Below are positions 1-8,208 of a stretch of DNA of 39,148 nucleotides, piece by piece. The notes under the pieces were generated by a model that did not search any database, was not told the DNA's origin, and saw nothing but the letters and a program-made list of their open reading frames with translations. Source of the stretch: an uncultured bacterium (GTDB taxonomy: Bacteria; Patescibacteriota; Gracilibacteria; Absconditabacterales; Absconditicoccaceae); assembly GCA_916049765.1 (NCBI GenBank), contig CAJZIX010000011.1, positions 1-39,148 on the forward strand. Direction: 5' to 3'. Every line of letters begins with the position of its first letter. Position 1 is the stretch's first letter. Position numbers and translations under genes: made by a program.

Positions 1-25
1 TCAAGAAATAATTGATAGGTTTCTT

Positions 26-53
26 AAAGGCTGATGATATTCAGCCTTTTTTT
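26..53 (+). terminator. Rho-independent terminator of the gene upstream of the window
   Basis: A 9-bp perfect stem (26-34 with 41-49) with a six-base loop runs into a T tract ending near 53. The gene it serves lies before the window start. Confidence 0.75.
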
Positions 54-129
54 ATGACTTTTTCTCTTTATATTTAGGGAGAGAATCTTATACTGCTTTT
101 GATTTCATTTTTTTTTGATATAAAGAAGG

Positions 130-1701
130 ATGTCCTGACATAAACTCGTGATAAAAGATGCTTTACGACAGCTTTTTGGAAGAATTGTAAGTGCCTTATT
201 TGGTTTTGTGATTACTAAAATTATTGCTTCTTATCTTGGTCCTTTGAGATATGGGGACTATGGAACGATTTTCAGATTTTTTGCCTGGTGGACGGCTCTT
301 GTGGATTTTGGAATCTATGTGATTGCCGTCAAACAACTTGGACAGATTAAAAACACAAGCTATGGTGAAGGAGAAAATATACCAAAACCTGAAGTTGAGT
401 CTGAATTGGCTACGACCTATGGAAAATTTGTTGGAATGAGGACTTTTCTTATTTTCATTATTTATACTTTAGCAATTGTTGTCGCCTATTTGATCCCTGC
501 ATATACGAGTAATCCCTTTATTGTGCGAGGATTGCCACTTGCGATGTGCTATTCTGCGAGTAATATGTTTGCTGGGATTCAGCAGCTTCCACTTCAGATT
601 TTTCGAAAGATGAAAAGGCTGACTTGGTCGCTGATTATTGCGAGGTTTTCTCAGCTTTTCGTGTTGATCCCTGTGGTGTTTCTTTTCTTTAAGAATATGA
701 ATTTTGAAGAGAGCGGAAATCCTGATACTATGACGATTTTTGCTTTTGCTTTAGTGATTTTTTCTGTAGTGGCGAGTTCTATTGGTCAAAATGTGGAAAT
801 CCATCTAAGGACCAAAGATTTACTTCCCTTAAAGATCAGATTTGACTTTTCTTTTATCAAAAATCTGCTTTCAAAAAATCGAAAATATGGATTTTCCTAC
901 TTTTTTAGTAGTTTCCATACTTTATTGGTGCTGATGTTTCTTGGGTGGTTTTATCCGACGGCAAGCGGATTTAAATATGCAGGAATTTGGGCCCTAGCAC
1001 TTTCTTTGATTGAGATACTTCTCATCGTTCCTTCTTCTCTGGGGAATAGTTTGCTTCACAAAATTCCGCATTATTCTGCTGAAAATAAAAAGAAATCACT
1101 CTGAAATCTTATGCTTTTGGTGGTTTGGATTGGGGTTGTGATTGCGATGAACTTTTGGATTTTCGCAGATGATATTATTGTCTTTGTTTCTAGTCAAAAG
1201 TTTATTGGAACCTGGGAAAGTTTTACTTCTTGGGGATCGAATCAAATTTTGCCTTTTCTAGGGATCGTTTTGGTCTTGAGCTTTATAAAACAAGTTTACA
1301 ACTATCTTTTTGTTGTTCTTGAAAAACAGAATCTGCTCTTTGAGATTAATTTAATCTGAGTTCTCATTGGAGCAGGAGTGGGAATTTGGCTTATTCCTGA
1401 GTATGGACTGATGTGATGAATAATTACTCAAATTTTGATTGAAGTGATCTTTACTTTAGGAGCGATAGGACTGGGAATCAAAAAACAGCTTACTCCACAA
1501 CTACCAAAAAAAGTCTGATTTCAGCTTTTTGGAATTTTGGTAGTGTTTGCTTTGATTGGGGCAGGAATACCTTTCCTTTTCCTAGATCAATGAACGAATA
1601 TGTTCCGTTTCTTCTTGGTAGCAGGAGTTTTCAATCTTCTCCTTGTCCTTGCTAGTTTAAAACCAATGAAAAAGGTTGCAAAAGGATTAACAAACGATTA
1701 G
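130..1701 (+). CDS. Oligosaccharide flippase (Wzx/MATE-like membrane protein)
   Basis: Predicted 523-residue polytopic inner-membrane protein of the polysaccharide biosynthesis/flippase superfamily, which moves lipid-linked sugar precursors across the membrane. The N-terminus matches the family: an amphipathic start (DALRQLFGRIVSALFG) and the sequence KIIASYLGPLRYGDYG, followed by about a dozen hydrophobic segments through the C-terminus. Six internal TGA codons (the one at 1102-1104, for example) are read as Gly; without this it splits into two fragments. ATG 130 is the first start after an in-frame TAA at 121; an AGAAGG stretch abuts it, and the GTG at 148 is an alternative. TAG at 1699 ends it. 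The next gene follows after 41 nt and may be co-transcribed. The sugar substrate cannot be told. Confidence 0.85.
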
Positions 1702-1742
1702 TATGAGTAAAATTTTATTCTTAATGGTAGAGGTAGATTTTG

Positions 1743-2621
1743 ATGTTTAAAAAAATACTCCAAGCTTCAGCACAAGCGTTACTTTCTAGACCGAAAATCA
1801 TTAGATTGGCTTTTTTCACTTTGCTTTGTTTTTCTATTGTTCGTTTATACTATATTATTTATTATTTTAATACGATTCTTATCTGGAAGTACGAGTCAGG
1901 AGTCCAGGTTTCTGACGCTTTAATGTATTTTATTTCAACCTTGCATGCTCATCATGCAGTCGGGACCATTATTATAGCGGTGTTAATTATTATTGTAGGC
2001 TATCTTTGGCTCTATCCTATTGGTCAGGCTTCAGTAATTTATGCACTTCATGAGCCAGAAAAATCTAATTTTTCCGCTTTTAGTAAGGGATTGGGGAGAT
2101 TTTTCCCGATGCTTGAATATGGAGGGCTTTCCATCCCTTTTGGTTTGTTTACCTTTTGTACGGTAGTGCTTAGGCTCTATTTGATCAATGTTTTGGGAAA
2201 TGTTGTGGTAGATATTCTGATCGGAATCCGAGGTATTATGGTGCTATTTGCGAGTATTTTTTGGTCTTATGCGAAAGTGATTATTGTCCTTGATGGTGTT
2301 CAGGTTTTTGATGCGATCAAAAAGAGTACCAAAGTGGCATTTCTCAATTTAGGGCTTTCTATCAAACTCATGCTGGTCGAGTTTTTCTTGCTTTTTAGGT
2401 TTTTGATTACAGGAGCTTTAATTGTTGGGATTCCGCTGGGGATCGTCTATATTGCAGTGTGGTTGAATATTTTGGATAATAGCTTTGTTGAAGGATTGAT
2501 CCGAGTCGTAGCAGGTGGACTATTGCTGTTTTTATCGTATATTAACTGTATTGTAGAGACCTATTTTCTGACCTATTGGTATCAGGCTTACAAGACTATT
2601 GCTCTGGAAAAAGAAAAATAA
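1743..2621 (+). CDS. Polytopic membrane protein of unknown function
   Basis: 292 residues with about six hydrophobic segments and a short basic N-terminus (MFKKILQASAQALLSRPK). No catalytic motif is visible. A conserved-looking amphipathic stretch (DAIKKSTKVAFLNLGLSIK, about residue 185) before the last membrane segments resembles the layout of DUF975- or GPDPase-membrane-domain proteins, but I cannot assign it. ATG 1743 is preferred over the TTG at 1740 because an AGAGG motif lies about 9 nt upstream. It contains no TGA codon. It lies 41 nt after the flippase on the same strand, so a role in the envelope is plausible but is only inference. Confidence 0.75.
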   Translation: MFKKILQASAQALLSRPKIIRLAFFTLLCFSIVRLYYIIYYFNTILIWKYESGVQVSDALMYFISTLHAHHAVGTIIIAVLIIIVGYLWLYPIGQASVIYALHEPEKSNFSAFSKGLGRFFPMLEYGGLSIPFGLFTFCTVVLRLYLINVLGNVVVDILIGIRGIMVLFASIFWSYAKVIIVLDGVQVFDAIKKSTKVAFLNLGLSIKLMLVEFFLLFRFLITGALIVGIPLGIVYIAVWLNILDNSFVEGLIRVVAGGLLLFLSYINCIVETYFLTYWYQAYKTIALEKEK

Positions 2622-2862
2622 TAAAAAACTCAAACCTGAAATCAGATTTGAGCTTTTGAAAAGATCACTCTTTGTGTTCAATCCTTTTTTTATAGGATTT
2701 ATATTTTCGAAGTAGCTTTTCGAATGCTGTTCGAGAGCAAAAAGTAGTAATGGAGTATCTATTTTCCTCCATCCGATGCCATATGATAAAAGCATCAACA
2801 TCATCATTAAACAAGTACTCTAATACCCATTCCACCAGAGGTTTTTTAAAAACTTTTCCCAT
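2596..2862 (-). CDS. Small hypothetical ORF, doubtful
   Basis: A minus-strand frame from ATG 2862 gives MGKVFKKPLVEWVLEYLF and continues as a basic, tyrosine- and lysine-rich 65-residue peptide up to a TGA at 2665-2667. With TGA as Gly, as elsewhere in this genome, it reads on through the terminator palindrome and overlaps the 3' end of the convergent membrane gene, ending at TAG 2596 (88 residues). No ribosome-binding site is seen. It may be a real small gene, a transferred gene whose TGA stop has lost its meaning, or no gene at all. Confidence 0.3.
2623..2657. terminator. Bidirectional terminator
   Basis: An 11-bp stem (2629-2639 with 2642-2652, one G-T pair) has T4 on the right for the plus-strand gene and A6 on the left (2623-2628), which becomes a T tract on the minus strand. 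It separates convergent units. Confidence 0.7.
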
Positions 2863-2929
2863 AATAAAAATTTTTAGTTTAACATTTTATTTTGCATAAA
2901 AAATATGTATTTATTTAGATAAGTCAAGC

Positions 2930-3739
2930 TTATTTTTGATATAGGTTCCAGAAATTTTTTTCTACCTGTTGCCATAAGGCTTCTTCCTCCATTCCGAGTA
3001 GATCAGCGAGGAATTTCCCTGTAAAGATAAGTTTTGCAGGAGTATTCATCTGTCCACGAAACCCTTGAGGTGAGAGATAAGGAGCATCAGTTTCAATCAG
3101 AATTTTTTCTTTTGGAACCGCTTTCAAACTATTCCTAAGATGTTCAGCTTTTGGATAGGTGGTATTTCCACAAAATCCGATAAAAAGCTTTGGGAAAGTG
3201 GACAATAAAATCTGAATTTCTTTTTCGCTATAGCCTCGACAATGAAAATAGATCGTCAGTTCCGGGAAATCTTTTAGCACAGCAAAGGTCTCTTCAAAAG
3301 CATCTCTTGAATGGATTACGATGGGCAAATGAACTTCTCTTGCGAGTGTGCATTGAGCAGTAAAGACTTCTTGTTGGAGGGCTAGGGTGTTCCCTTCTGT
3401 ATCAAAATGGAGGTCTATTCCACATTCTCCGACTGCAACAACTTCTTCTCTATGCTGAAAAATCTGATTTTTGAGCTTTTGAATTTCCTCTTCAATTGGG
3501 GAGCAAAGCTCTTCTACATCACAGGGATGAAATCAAACAGCACACTTAACTCGGCAGTTTGGAAAAAGTTTTTTGGCTTCTTGTGCGATAAGGATTCCTC
3601 TTTCATTGTATCCGGTATTGGCTCCTGCATTGATCAGTCCCCTTCCTCCTTGGTTAATAAAATCAAAAAGATGCGCCTTCCAGTCAGGGAACAAGCGTTC
3701 TTGATTAAGATGAGTGTGTGCGTCAAAGTAAGTAATCAT
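2930..3739 (-). CDS. tatD: TatD family metal-dependent hydrolase (3'-5' DNase)
   Basis: 269 residues, the usual TatD length. TatD proteins are two-metal TIM-barrel nucleases acting on DNA or RNA ends, linked to repair and nucleic-acid turnover. Visible metal-site motifs in order: DAHTHLN (residue 6), GFHP (about 70), VGECGIDLHF (about 105), HSRDAF (about 138), YFHCRGYS (about 157) and ETDAPYLSP (about 202), so the active site is complete. The Gly of GFHP is coded by TGA at 3533-3535, splitting the gene under the standard code. ATG 3739 starts right at the DAHTHL strand, as is normal. It ends at TAA 2930. Confidence 0.93.
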
Positions 3740-3791
3740 ATCTTATAAATAAGCTTTTTACCTCAAAAATCAATGAAAACTGAAAAAGCAA

Positions 3792-3819
3792 TTGCATTTT
3801 CTTCATAAATCCATATAAA
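3792..3819 (+). promoter_or_regulatory. Promoter of rplI
   Basis: -35 TTGCAT (3792-3797), 16-bp spacer, -10 TATAAA (3814-3819), followed by CTTGCA. The same arrangement (TTGATT, 16 bp, TATAAA, CTTGCA) stands before tRNA-Tyr at 38753-38780, which supports both. The leader to the rplI start is about 35 nt. Confidence 0.65.
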
Positions 3820-3860
3820 CTTGCACTGAATGTTATTTTTACTTCATTTAAAGAAGCATA

Positions 3861-4484
3861 ATGCCAAGGAGAACCGTTAAAAACAGAAACATTGAAGTAA
3901 TCTTACTTCAGGATGACAAACATCTTGGAGAAAAGTATGAAATTGTAAGTGTAAGACCAATTTTCGCTAGAAATGTACTTTTGCCACAAAATATCGCTGT
4001 TCTTGCTGATAAGGCAAATAAGAATAAGTATCAGCAAAAAATGCAGGCTGCAGTTGTAGCAAGAGAAAAGAAGGCTGCAAGTCTTGAAGATTTGTTTGCT
4101 AAAATGACAGAAAATGGAGGAGTAAAACTTATTAGAAAAGTAAATAAAGATAATGTCCTCTATGCTAAAGTAAACGAATCTGATATCGTAGAAGCGATTA
4201 AAGAAGCCTATGGTGTAGAAATTGATGCTCACAATCTTAAGCTCAAAAAGAAATTAAATGAGGCTTGAACGTTCATCGTTCCTTTCATGTATAAGGAGAT
4301 GAAAAAGGAGCTAACTGTTGTTGTTGAAGCTGAGGCTGGATCTAAAGAAGAACTTAAAGAAGAAGCAAAAGCTGAAGAAGTAGTTGTAGAAAAGACTAAA
4401 GAAGAGCTTAAAGCTGAAAGAGAAGCTAAAAGAGCTGCTGAAAAAGCTGAAAAAATAGCTAAACTCAAGGAAAAGTATAAGTAA
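3861..4484 (+). CDS. rplI: 50S ribosomal protein bL9 with a charged C-terminal tail
   Basis: bL9 binds domain V of 23S rRNA through its N-domain and reaches along the ribosome surface with a long helix. The N-terminal fold is clear (EVILLQDDKHLGEKYEIVSVRPIFARNVLLPQNIAV), then the Lys-rich connecting helix and the C-terminal domain with a DAHNLKLKKKLNEAG turn. That last G is the TGA at 4266-4268; stopping there would cut the C-domain in half. Total length is 207 residues versus about 150 in most bacteria: the extra roughly 50 residues are an Ala/Glu/Lys-rich probable helix (KEELKAEREAKRAAEKAEK) up to TAA 4482. Some other CPR groups lack bL9, so its presence is informative. A terminator follows directly. 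Confidence 0.95.
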
Positions 4485-4503
4485 TATTCTTAAATATGTA
4501 TAG

Positions 4504-4538
4504 AAAAAAGCTGAACGAGAAAAAGTTCAGTTTTTTTT
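4504..4538 (+). terminator. Terminator of rplI
   Basis: Stem CTGAAC/GTTCAG (4511-4516, 4525-4530), extended by A-T pairs, then eight T (4531-4538). Confidence 0.85.
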
Positions 4539-4546
4539 ATCTTTAC

Positions 4547-4574
4547 TTGAAAAAGTCTAAGAAATAGCTATCAC
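4547..4574 (+). promoter_or_regulatory. Possible promoter of the 4609 gene
   Basis: TTGAAA (4547-4552), 16-bp spacer, TATCAC (4569-4574). The -10 box matches the consensus at only four positions. Confidence 0.35.
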
Positions 4575-4608
4575 AAGACAAATTATTTATTTCTCTATCA
4601 GTGTAAAA

Positions 4609-5805
4609 ATGATCAAAAAAAATCTGTTTATGCTTTTGGTTTTTTATTTTTTCGTAATTCAGTTCTGAATTGCAGGACTGCTTTGGGGCCAGTCAAATTT
4701 CTATCTTCTAGGAGGAATAAATTTTGTAGCGATCTTGTTGCTTTCACTTTGTTATTCTTTTTTTGCTAAAGAAAAGGAACCAAGTCCTGAAGCCATCCTT
4801 GTGAGAGAAAAAATGAGAAAGGAGTTGCTATCCAAAGCATCAGAGGAGTCAGAACTTCCGATCTCAGAGTCTAATATTGAATATATCAAGACAAAGATCA
4901 ATCGTAGCAAGAAACCACAAACGGTTTCATGAGGAGGAACTTATCGTTTGTTAGTTTTTCTTCTTGCTCTTGTAGGGTTTGGAGGAATTTTATACATGTT
5001 TTGGGATATTTTTGATTTCTTTGCAGTGTTGATTTGAGCTTTAGGAATGATGATTTTTATCACTGTAATTTTTAAGGCTGCACATCTTTGGGAAAAAACG
5101 ATTTTTGCTTCAGTATATTTTTGGGTGTTCTGCTTCTTTGCTTGTGGAGGATTGGTTGGTTTATTGTTCTGAAATCAGTATTCAGAAATAGAAGTCGTAA
5201 AATCTGAGATATCAACTTTCATTGATGGTTTAAAAGGAGAGTGAAGTCAGGATTCTGATGTTGCACTTACAGGAACACTTGAAGAGAGCTGATTCTTGTT
5301 TGAGGAAACAGGAGAAGTATTAGGAATGTCGCTTAGTGGAGAAGCTTTATTTTCATGAGAACAACTTTCAGGAACTAAGGTGGAAACAATAGAGGCGCTT
5401 TCTACTGGAATTCTTGCTCCAGAATCTTCTACTCTTTCTGGAGGAGAAACGAAACAAGAAGATCTAACCAAGCAGGTGACGATGTTAGAGGCAATTAAAC
5501 ATCTTATCAAAGAAAATGCGATACCTCTTTCTTCTTCCAAGAATATAAAGTTTACTTATGTAGCAATGAGTAATGAAGCCTATCCTTATATGAAGACGGC
5601 ATTAGAAAAAAGAATGATAGGTGCAACAACAGATCCTAATATGATAATTAGCTGTGATGTTTATATGGTAATGAAAGGACTTGTAAAAGCTTGGCCAGTG
5701 ACAGTTACAGCAGATGTAAAGTCAAATTATTGGAATGCAGCAGTAGCACATAATGCTCTGAATGGATGTAAAAAAGGAGCAAAACTTACTGTTTGAAATT
5801 TATAG
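4609..5805 (+). CDS. Multi-pass membrane protein with a C-terminal SLH-like domain
   Basis: 398 residues once TGA is read as Gly. Order: two N-terminal membrane helices (residues about 5-55), a charged cytosolic stretch (KEKEPSPEAILVREKMRKEL), three more hydrophobic segments (about 110-190), a low-complexity Ser/Thr/Gly/Glu linker containing LTGT, LSGE and LSGT, and a final domain of about 100 residues. That last part (TYVAMSNEAYPYMKTALEK, then GATTDPN...CDVYMVMKGLV) has the spacing of an S-layer homology repeat, as in the large S-layer protein at 34723. I infer an envelope protein that exposes or anchors an SLH module at the surface. The last coding TGA (5794) is followed by Asn-Leu and TAG 5803. 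A terminator follows. Confidence 0.75.
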
Positions 5806-5825
5806 AGAACGAGTTTTTTTAAGAG

Positions 5826-5855
5826 AAGATTCTTCAAAAGGAGAATCTTTTTTTT
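5826..5855 (+). terminator. Terminator after the SLH-like membrane protein
   Basis: Ten-base arms (5826-5835 and 5840-5849, one G-T pair) and a T tract at 5848-5855. Confidence 0.8.
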
Positions 5856-5921
5856 GCCTGATTTTTTTAATCAGCATTTTGAGCTTGTTTTTTTGTAGTA
5901 AATGGTTAAAAATCACTCTTG

Positions 5922-5950
5922 TTGATTTGGTGCTATTTAGTTTTTATACT
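5922..5950 (+). promoter_or_regulatory. dnaJ promoter, apparently leaderless
   Basis: -35 TTGATT (5922-5927), 17-bp spacer, -10 TATACT (5945-5950). Only four bases separate the -10 box from ATG 5955, so transcription should begin at or beside the start codon. Confidence 0.65.
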
Positions 5951-5954
5951 AGAA

Positions 5955-7022
5955 ATGATGGATTTTGATCCGAAGAAGAATTATTATGAGATTTTATGAG
6001 TGAGTGAATCGGCTACAGCTGATGAGATTAAAAAAACCTTTAGAAAGCAGGCGGTAAAACACCATCCAGATCGTTGAGGTTCTAAGGAGAAATTTCAGGA
6101 AATCAATGAAGCCTATCAGGTGCTTTCCGATGATCAAAAAAGACAGCAATATGATATGTATAGAAAAGGTTGATTTGGAGCTGGAGGTTTTGATTTTTGA
6201 GGATTTTGAGGGGGAAATGGTGCTCAATTTGATTTTTGAGGATTTTGAGATATAGGAGATCTATTGTGAGGAATGTTTTGAGGTGGATTTGGATGAGGAG
6301 CAGGAAGAGCAAAAAGAGCTACAAAGTGAGCAGATTTGGAGAAGCATATTGAGATTACTTTTGAAGAGTCGTATCTCGGAGTGAAAAAAAAGATTGCCTA
6401 TACGAGAAATGTGAAAGTAGAGGGAATAAGTGAGGAGACTTGTTCTCATTGTAATGGGACAGGAAGAGTGACTCAGCAGGCACAGACTCCTTTTTGAGTA
6501 ATTCAAACTCAGGCTGCTTGTCCTGACTGTTCAGGGTTTTGAAAAATTTATAAAAAAGATGGAAAACAGATCTCAAATGGAGGATTAGAAGCTAAAAAGG
6601 AGGTTTTAGAACTTGAAATTCCAGCAGGGATAAAGTCTTGAAGTTATCTTAAGTATGCCGAAAAAGGAGATGAGGGAATATGAGATATTCCTTCTGGAGA
6701 TTTATATATTAAAATTTTTGTCGCTGAATCTCCAAAATATACGAGAAAAACAGATGATTTGTATGTGAAGGCAGATGTTTCTCTTTTTGATTTGGTTTTA
6801 GGAGCTGAGGTTGAAGTTCCTCATCCCGAAGGGAAAATAAAGGTAAAAATCCCAAAAGGAACTCAGGTTGGACAGAAAGTTCGTGTTGCAGGAAGAGGGT
6901 TTTGAGAAAAAGGGCTTTTTAAGGGAAAAGGAGATATGATTGTTGAGCTCCATGTTTCTGTTCCTAAGAAATTGAGTAAAGAACAAGAAAAACTTTGGAA
7001 AGAACTCCAAAAATTGGATTAA
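5955..7022 (+). CDS. dnaJ: Chaperone DnaJ with a reduced zinc region
   Basis: Hsp40 co-chaperone that stimulates the DnaK ATPase. Residues 1-70 are a J domain with HHPDRGG; then a Gly/Phe linker of about 45 residues in which most glycines are TGA; then the substrate-binding domains up to TAA 7020. About 16 TGA-Gly codons in 355 residues make this the most heavily recoded gene here. Canonical DnaJ has four CxxCxGxG motifs binding two zincs; here only two are present (CSHCNGTG near residue 163, CPDCSGFG near 189). Their spacing and intervening sequence (PFGVIQTQAACPDC) match canonical motifs 2 and 3, so one zinc site remains. Start is ATG 5955 or ATG 5958. No grpE or dnaK is adjacent. Confidence 0.93.
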
Positions 7023-7031
7023 AATCGATTT

Positions 7032-7652
7032 TTACATGTTTTTAATTATTTTTTTCACCACGCCAATCACCTTCGTTTCATCGTAAGGACTAATTTCTAC
7101 CTTATCAAAAAAGCGGTTGATAGATTCTAGCATAAAGCGATTCTCTTGCTTAATAATTTTTTTGAGCTTAGGAAGTTGATTATGTAAAACAAACACAAAA
7201 TCTGATTCATCATAGCTCGCTTGCTGACGGATGAGAACGAGATCACCATCTTGAATTTTCGGTTCCATACTGTTTCCTTTCGCTCTGACAAAAAAACAAT
7301 TTTCCAAATTACTCGTTCCTACAAAGGCAACCGTTACCGGCATTTTCTCTTGAGAATATTCATCAATGATCTGCTTTCCTTTATTTCCACACTGTGCAAA
7401 ACCATAGATCGGAAGCTGAACAATATCATCAAGCTTATTTCCCACTTCTTCTCTGATTAGCCTATATCAATGATCATCTTTAACAAAATAGCCCTTAAAA
7501 ACAAGCTGATTAAGTTTATTCAAAACAGTTTGTGGGTGAGAGGCTCAGACTTCATTTGCAATTTCTCTTAGAGTAAGTCCCTCTTGGTTGGTATTTTGCT
7601 TAAAAAATGCAATCAATCTTCTTTGTAAATCATCAAGTTTGTTCGTTGCCAT
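7032..7652 (-). CDS. LexA/UmuD-like S24 repressor, self-cleaving
   Basis: 206 residues: an N-terminal winged-helix region (residues 5-68, QRRLIAFFKQN, LTLREIANEVGASHPQTVLNKL) as in LexA, and a C-terminal S24 peptidase domain. Catalytic Ser is S128 (VRAKGNSMEP, then DGDLVLI) and the likely Lys general base is K164 (LPKLKKI). The expected cleavage loop reads FAQCGNKG, giving a Cys88-Gly89 bond: LexA uses Ala-Gly, UmuD uses Cys-Gly. Two glycines (residues 36 and 62) are TGA. In a LexA-type system RecA filaments trigger self-cleavage; recA starts 0.6 kb away on the other strand. Start ATG 7652 is chosen because a TATAAT box lies three bases before it; the open frame continues upstream into the neighbouring gene. 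The stop is TAA 7032. Confidence 0.85.
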
Positions 7653-7655
7653 ACT

Positions 7656-7683
7656 ATTATAGTAAAAAGAGATAAAAGTCAGA
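7656..7683 (-). promoter_or_regulatory. Promoter of the S24 repressor, leaderless
   Basis: A perfect TATAAT on the minus strand (7661-7656) lies three bases before ATG 7652; a weak -35 (TCTGAC, 7683-7678) stands 16 bp upstream. The promoter fills the 31-bp gap behind the HhH gene. Confidence 0.5.
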
Positions 7684-7971
7684 TTAGCAGCCCTTTCGGG
7701 AAGTTTTTCGTTCATCATCAGGATAATGCTGTTCATAAGTTCTAACTGCTTCCTCACGAATCAGATTTCGTTTGATTCCCTTGTGTGCTCCAATAATACT
7801 TGCCAAGGCACAACGACAAAAGCTAGGATCAACCTTTATTTTGAGCTGATGAAAGACTTCATAAGGATCTTGTGCCAAAAACTCCTCAGGCGTCGTAATT
7901 CAGATTTTCATCAAATTATCTGCAATCCTTGGTCAGATATTCGGCAGTTTGCATAAAGGAGAACGAGGCAT
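7684..7971 (-). CDS. Small helix-hairpin-helix protein (TfoX C-terminal/Cdd1-like)
   Basis: 95 residues. The first half has a helix-hairpin-helix signature (KLPNIGPRIADNLMKIGITTPEEFLAQDPYEV) as in the TfoX/Sxy C-terminal and Cdd1-type domains, a non-specific DNA- or protein-binding fold; TGA codes the Gly of NIGPR. The second half contains PSFCRCALASIIGAHKG and a basic tail. No TfoX N-terminal domain is present. It precedes the S24 repressor on the same strand and is divergent from recA. A possible -10 (GTTAAT) three bases before ATG 7971, with TTGCAA 18 bp further upstream, suggests a leaderless message. Function is unknown; DNA repair or competence is inference from family and neighbours. 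Confidence 0.7.
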
Positions 7972-8016
7972 AATATTAACAAAATTAAAAAAGTCTGATT
8001 GCAATATAAAGATTCT

Positions 8017-8063
8017 TTTGACGATGTCAAATCTTTTTTGACAAAATCAATTATTTTTTTGAC
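8017..8063 (+). promoter_or_regulatory. Candidate operator array upstream of recA
   Basis: Three copies of TTTGAC begin at 8017, 8037 and 8058, so they are spaced 20 and 21 bp apart, about two helical turns. The first is half of a perfect 15-bp palindrome (TTTGAC GAT GTCAAA, 8017-8031). They sit between the divergent HhH/S24 genes and recA. This is the layout of a repressor or activator array; the S24 protein is the obvious candidate ligand, but that is inference. Confidence 0.45.
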
Positions 8064-8135
8064 AAAGAAATAATACTAAATAAAAATTGTAAAAATTCTC
8101 TTGATTTTTTATTTTTTTTCATTAAACACCATCTC

Positions 8136-8177
8136 AGTCGCTCTGGCAGGAAAAAATTCTTGCTGGAGCAGACGACT
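8136..8177 (+). promoter_or_regulatory. Long hairpin in the recA upstream region
   Basis: An almost continuous 17-bp imperfect stem: 8136-8152 pairs with 8157-8177, with an AAAA loop and one four-base bulge (8169-8172). No T tract follows, so it is not an ordinary terminator. It may be an RNA structure in a long recA leader or a DNA operator overlapping the promoter, since possible -10 boxes TATACT (8188) and TACAAT (8196) lie just downstream. Confidence 0.4.
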
Positions 8178-8208
8178 AAAAAAGTTTTATACTCTTACAA
8201 TAATAGTT

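Noticed and set aside
130..1701. Apparent frameshifted or broken genes at many loci (flippase, recA, mutS, hsdR, the giant gene, S-layer)
   Set aside because: Every interruption is an in-frame TGA at a position where glycine is expected, with the same frame continuing. This is recoding, not decay.
2532..2807. Minus-strand 91-codon ORF overlapping the membrane gene end
   Set aside because: Low-complexity translation, overlaps a conserved-looking gene and the terminator, no start signal.
7653..7757. Longer N-terminus for the S24 repressor, starting at 7757
   Set aside because: It would overlap the HhH gene end, and a TATAAT box lies directly before ATG 7652, where LexA-like sequence begins.
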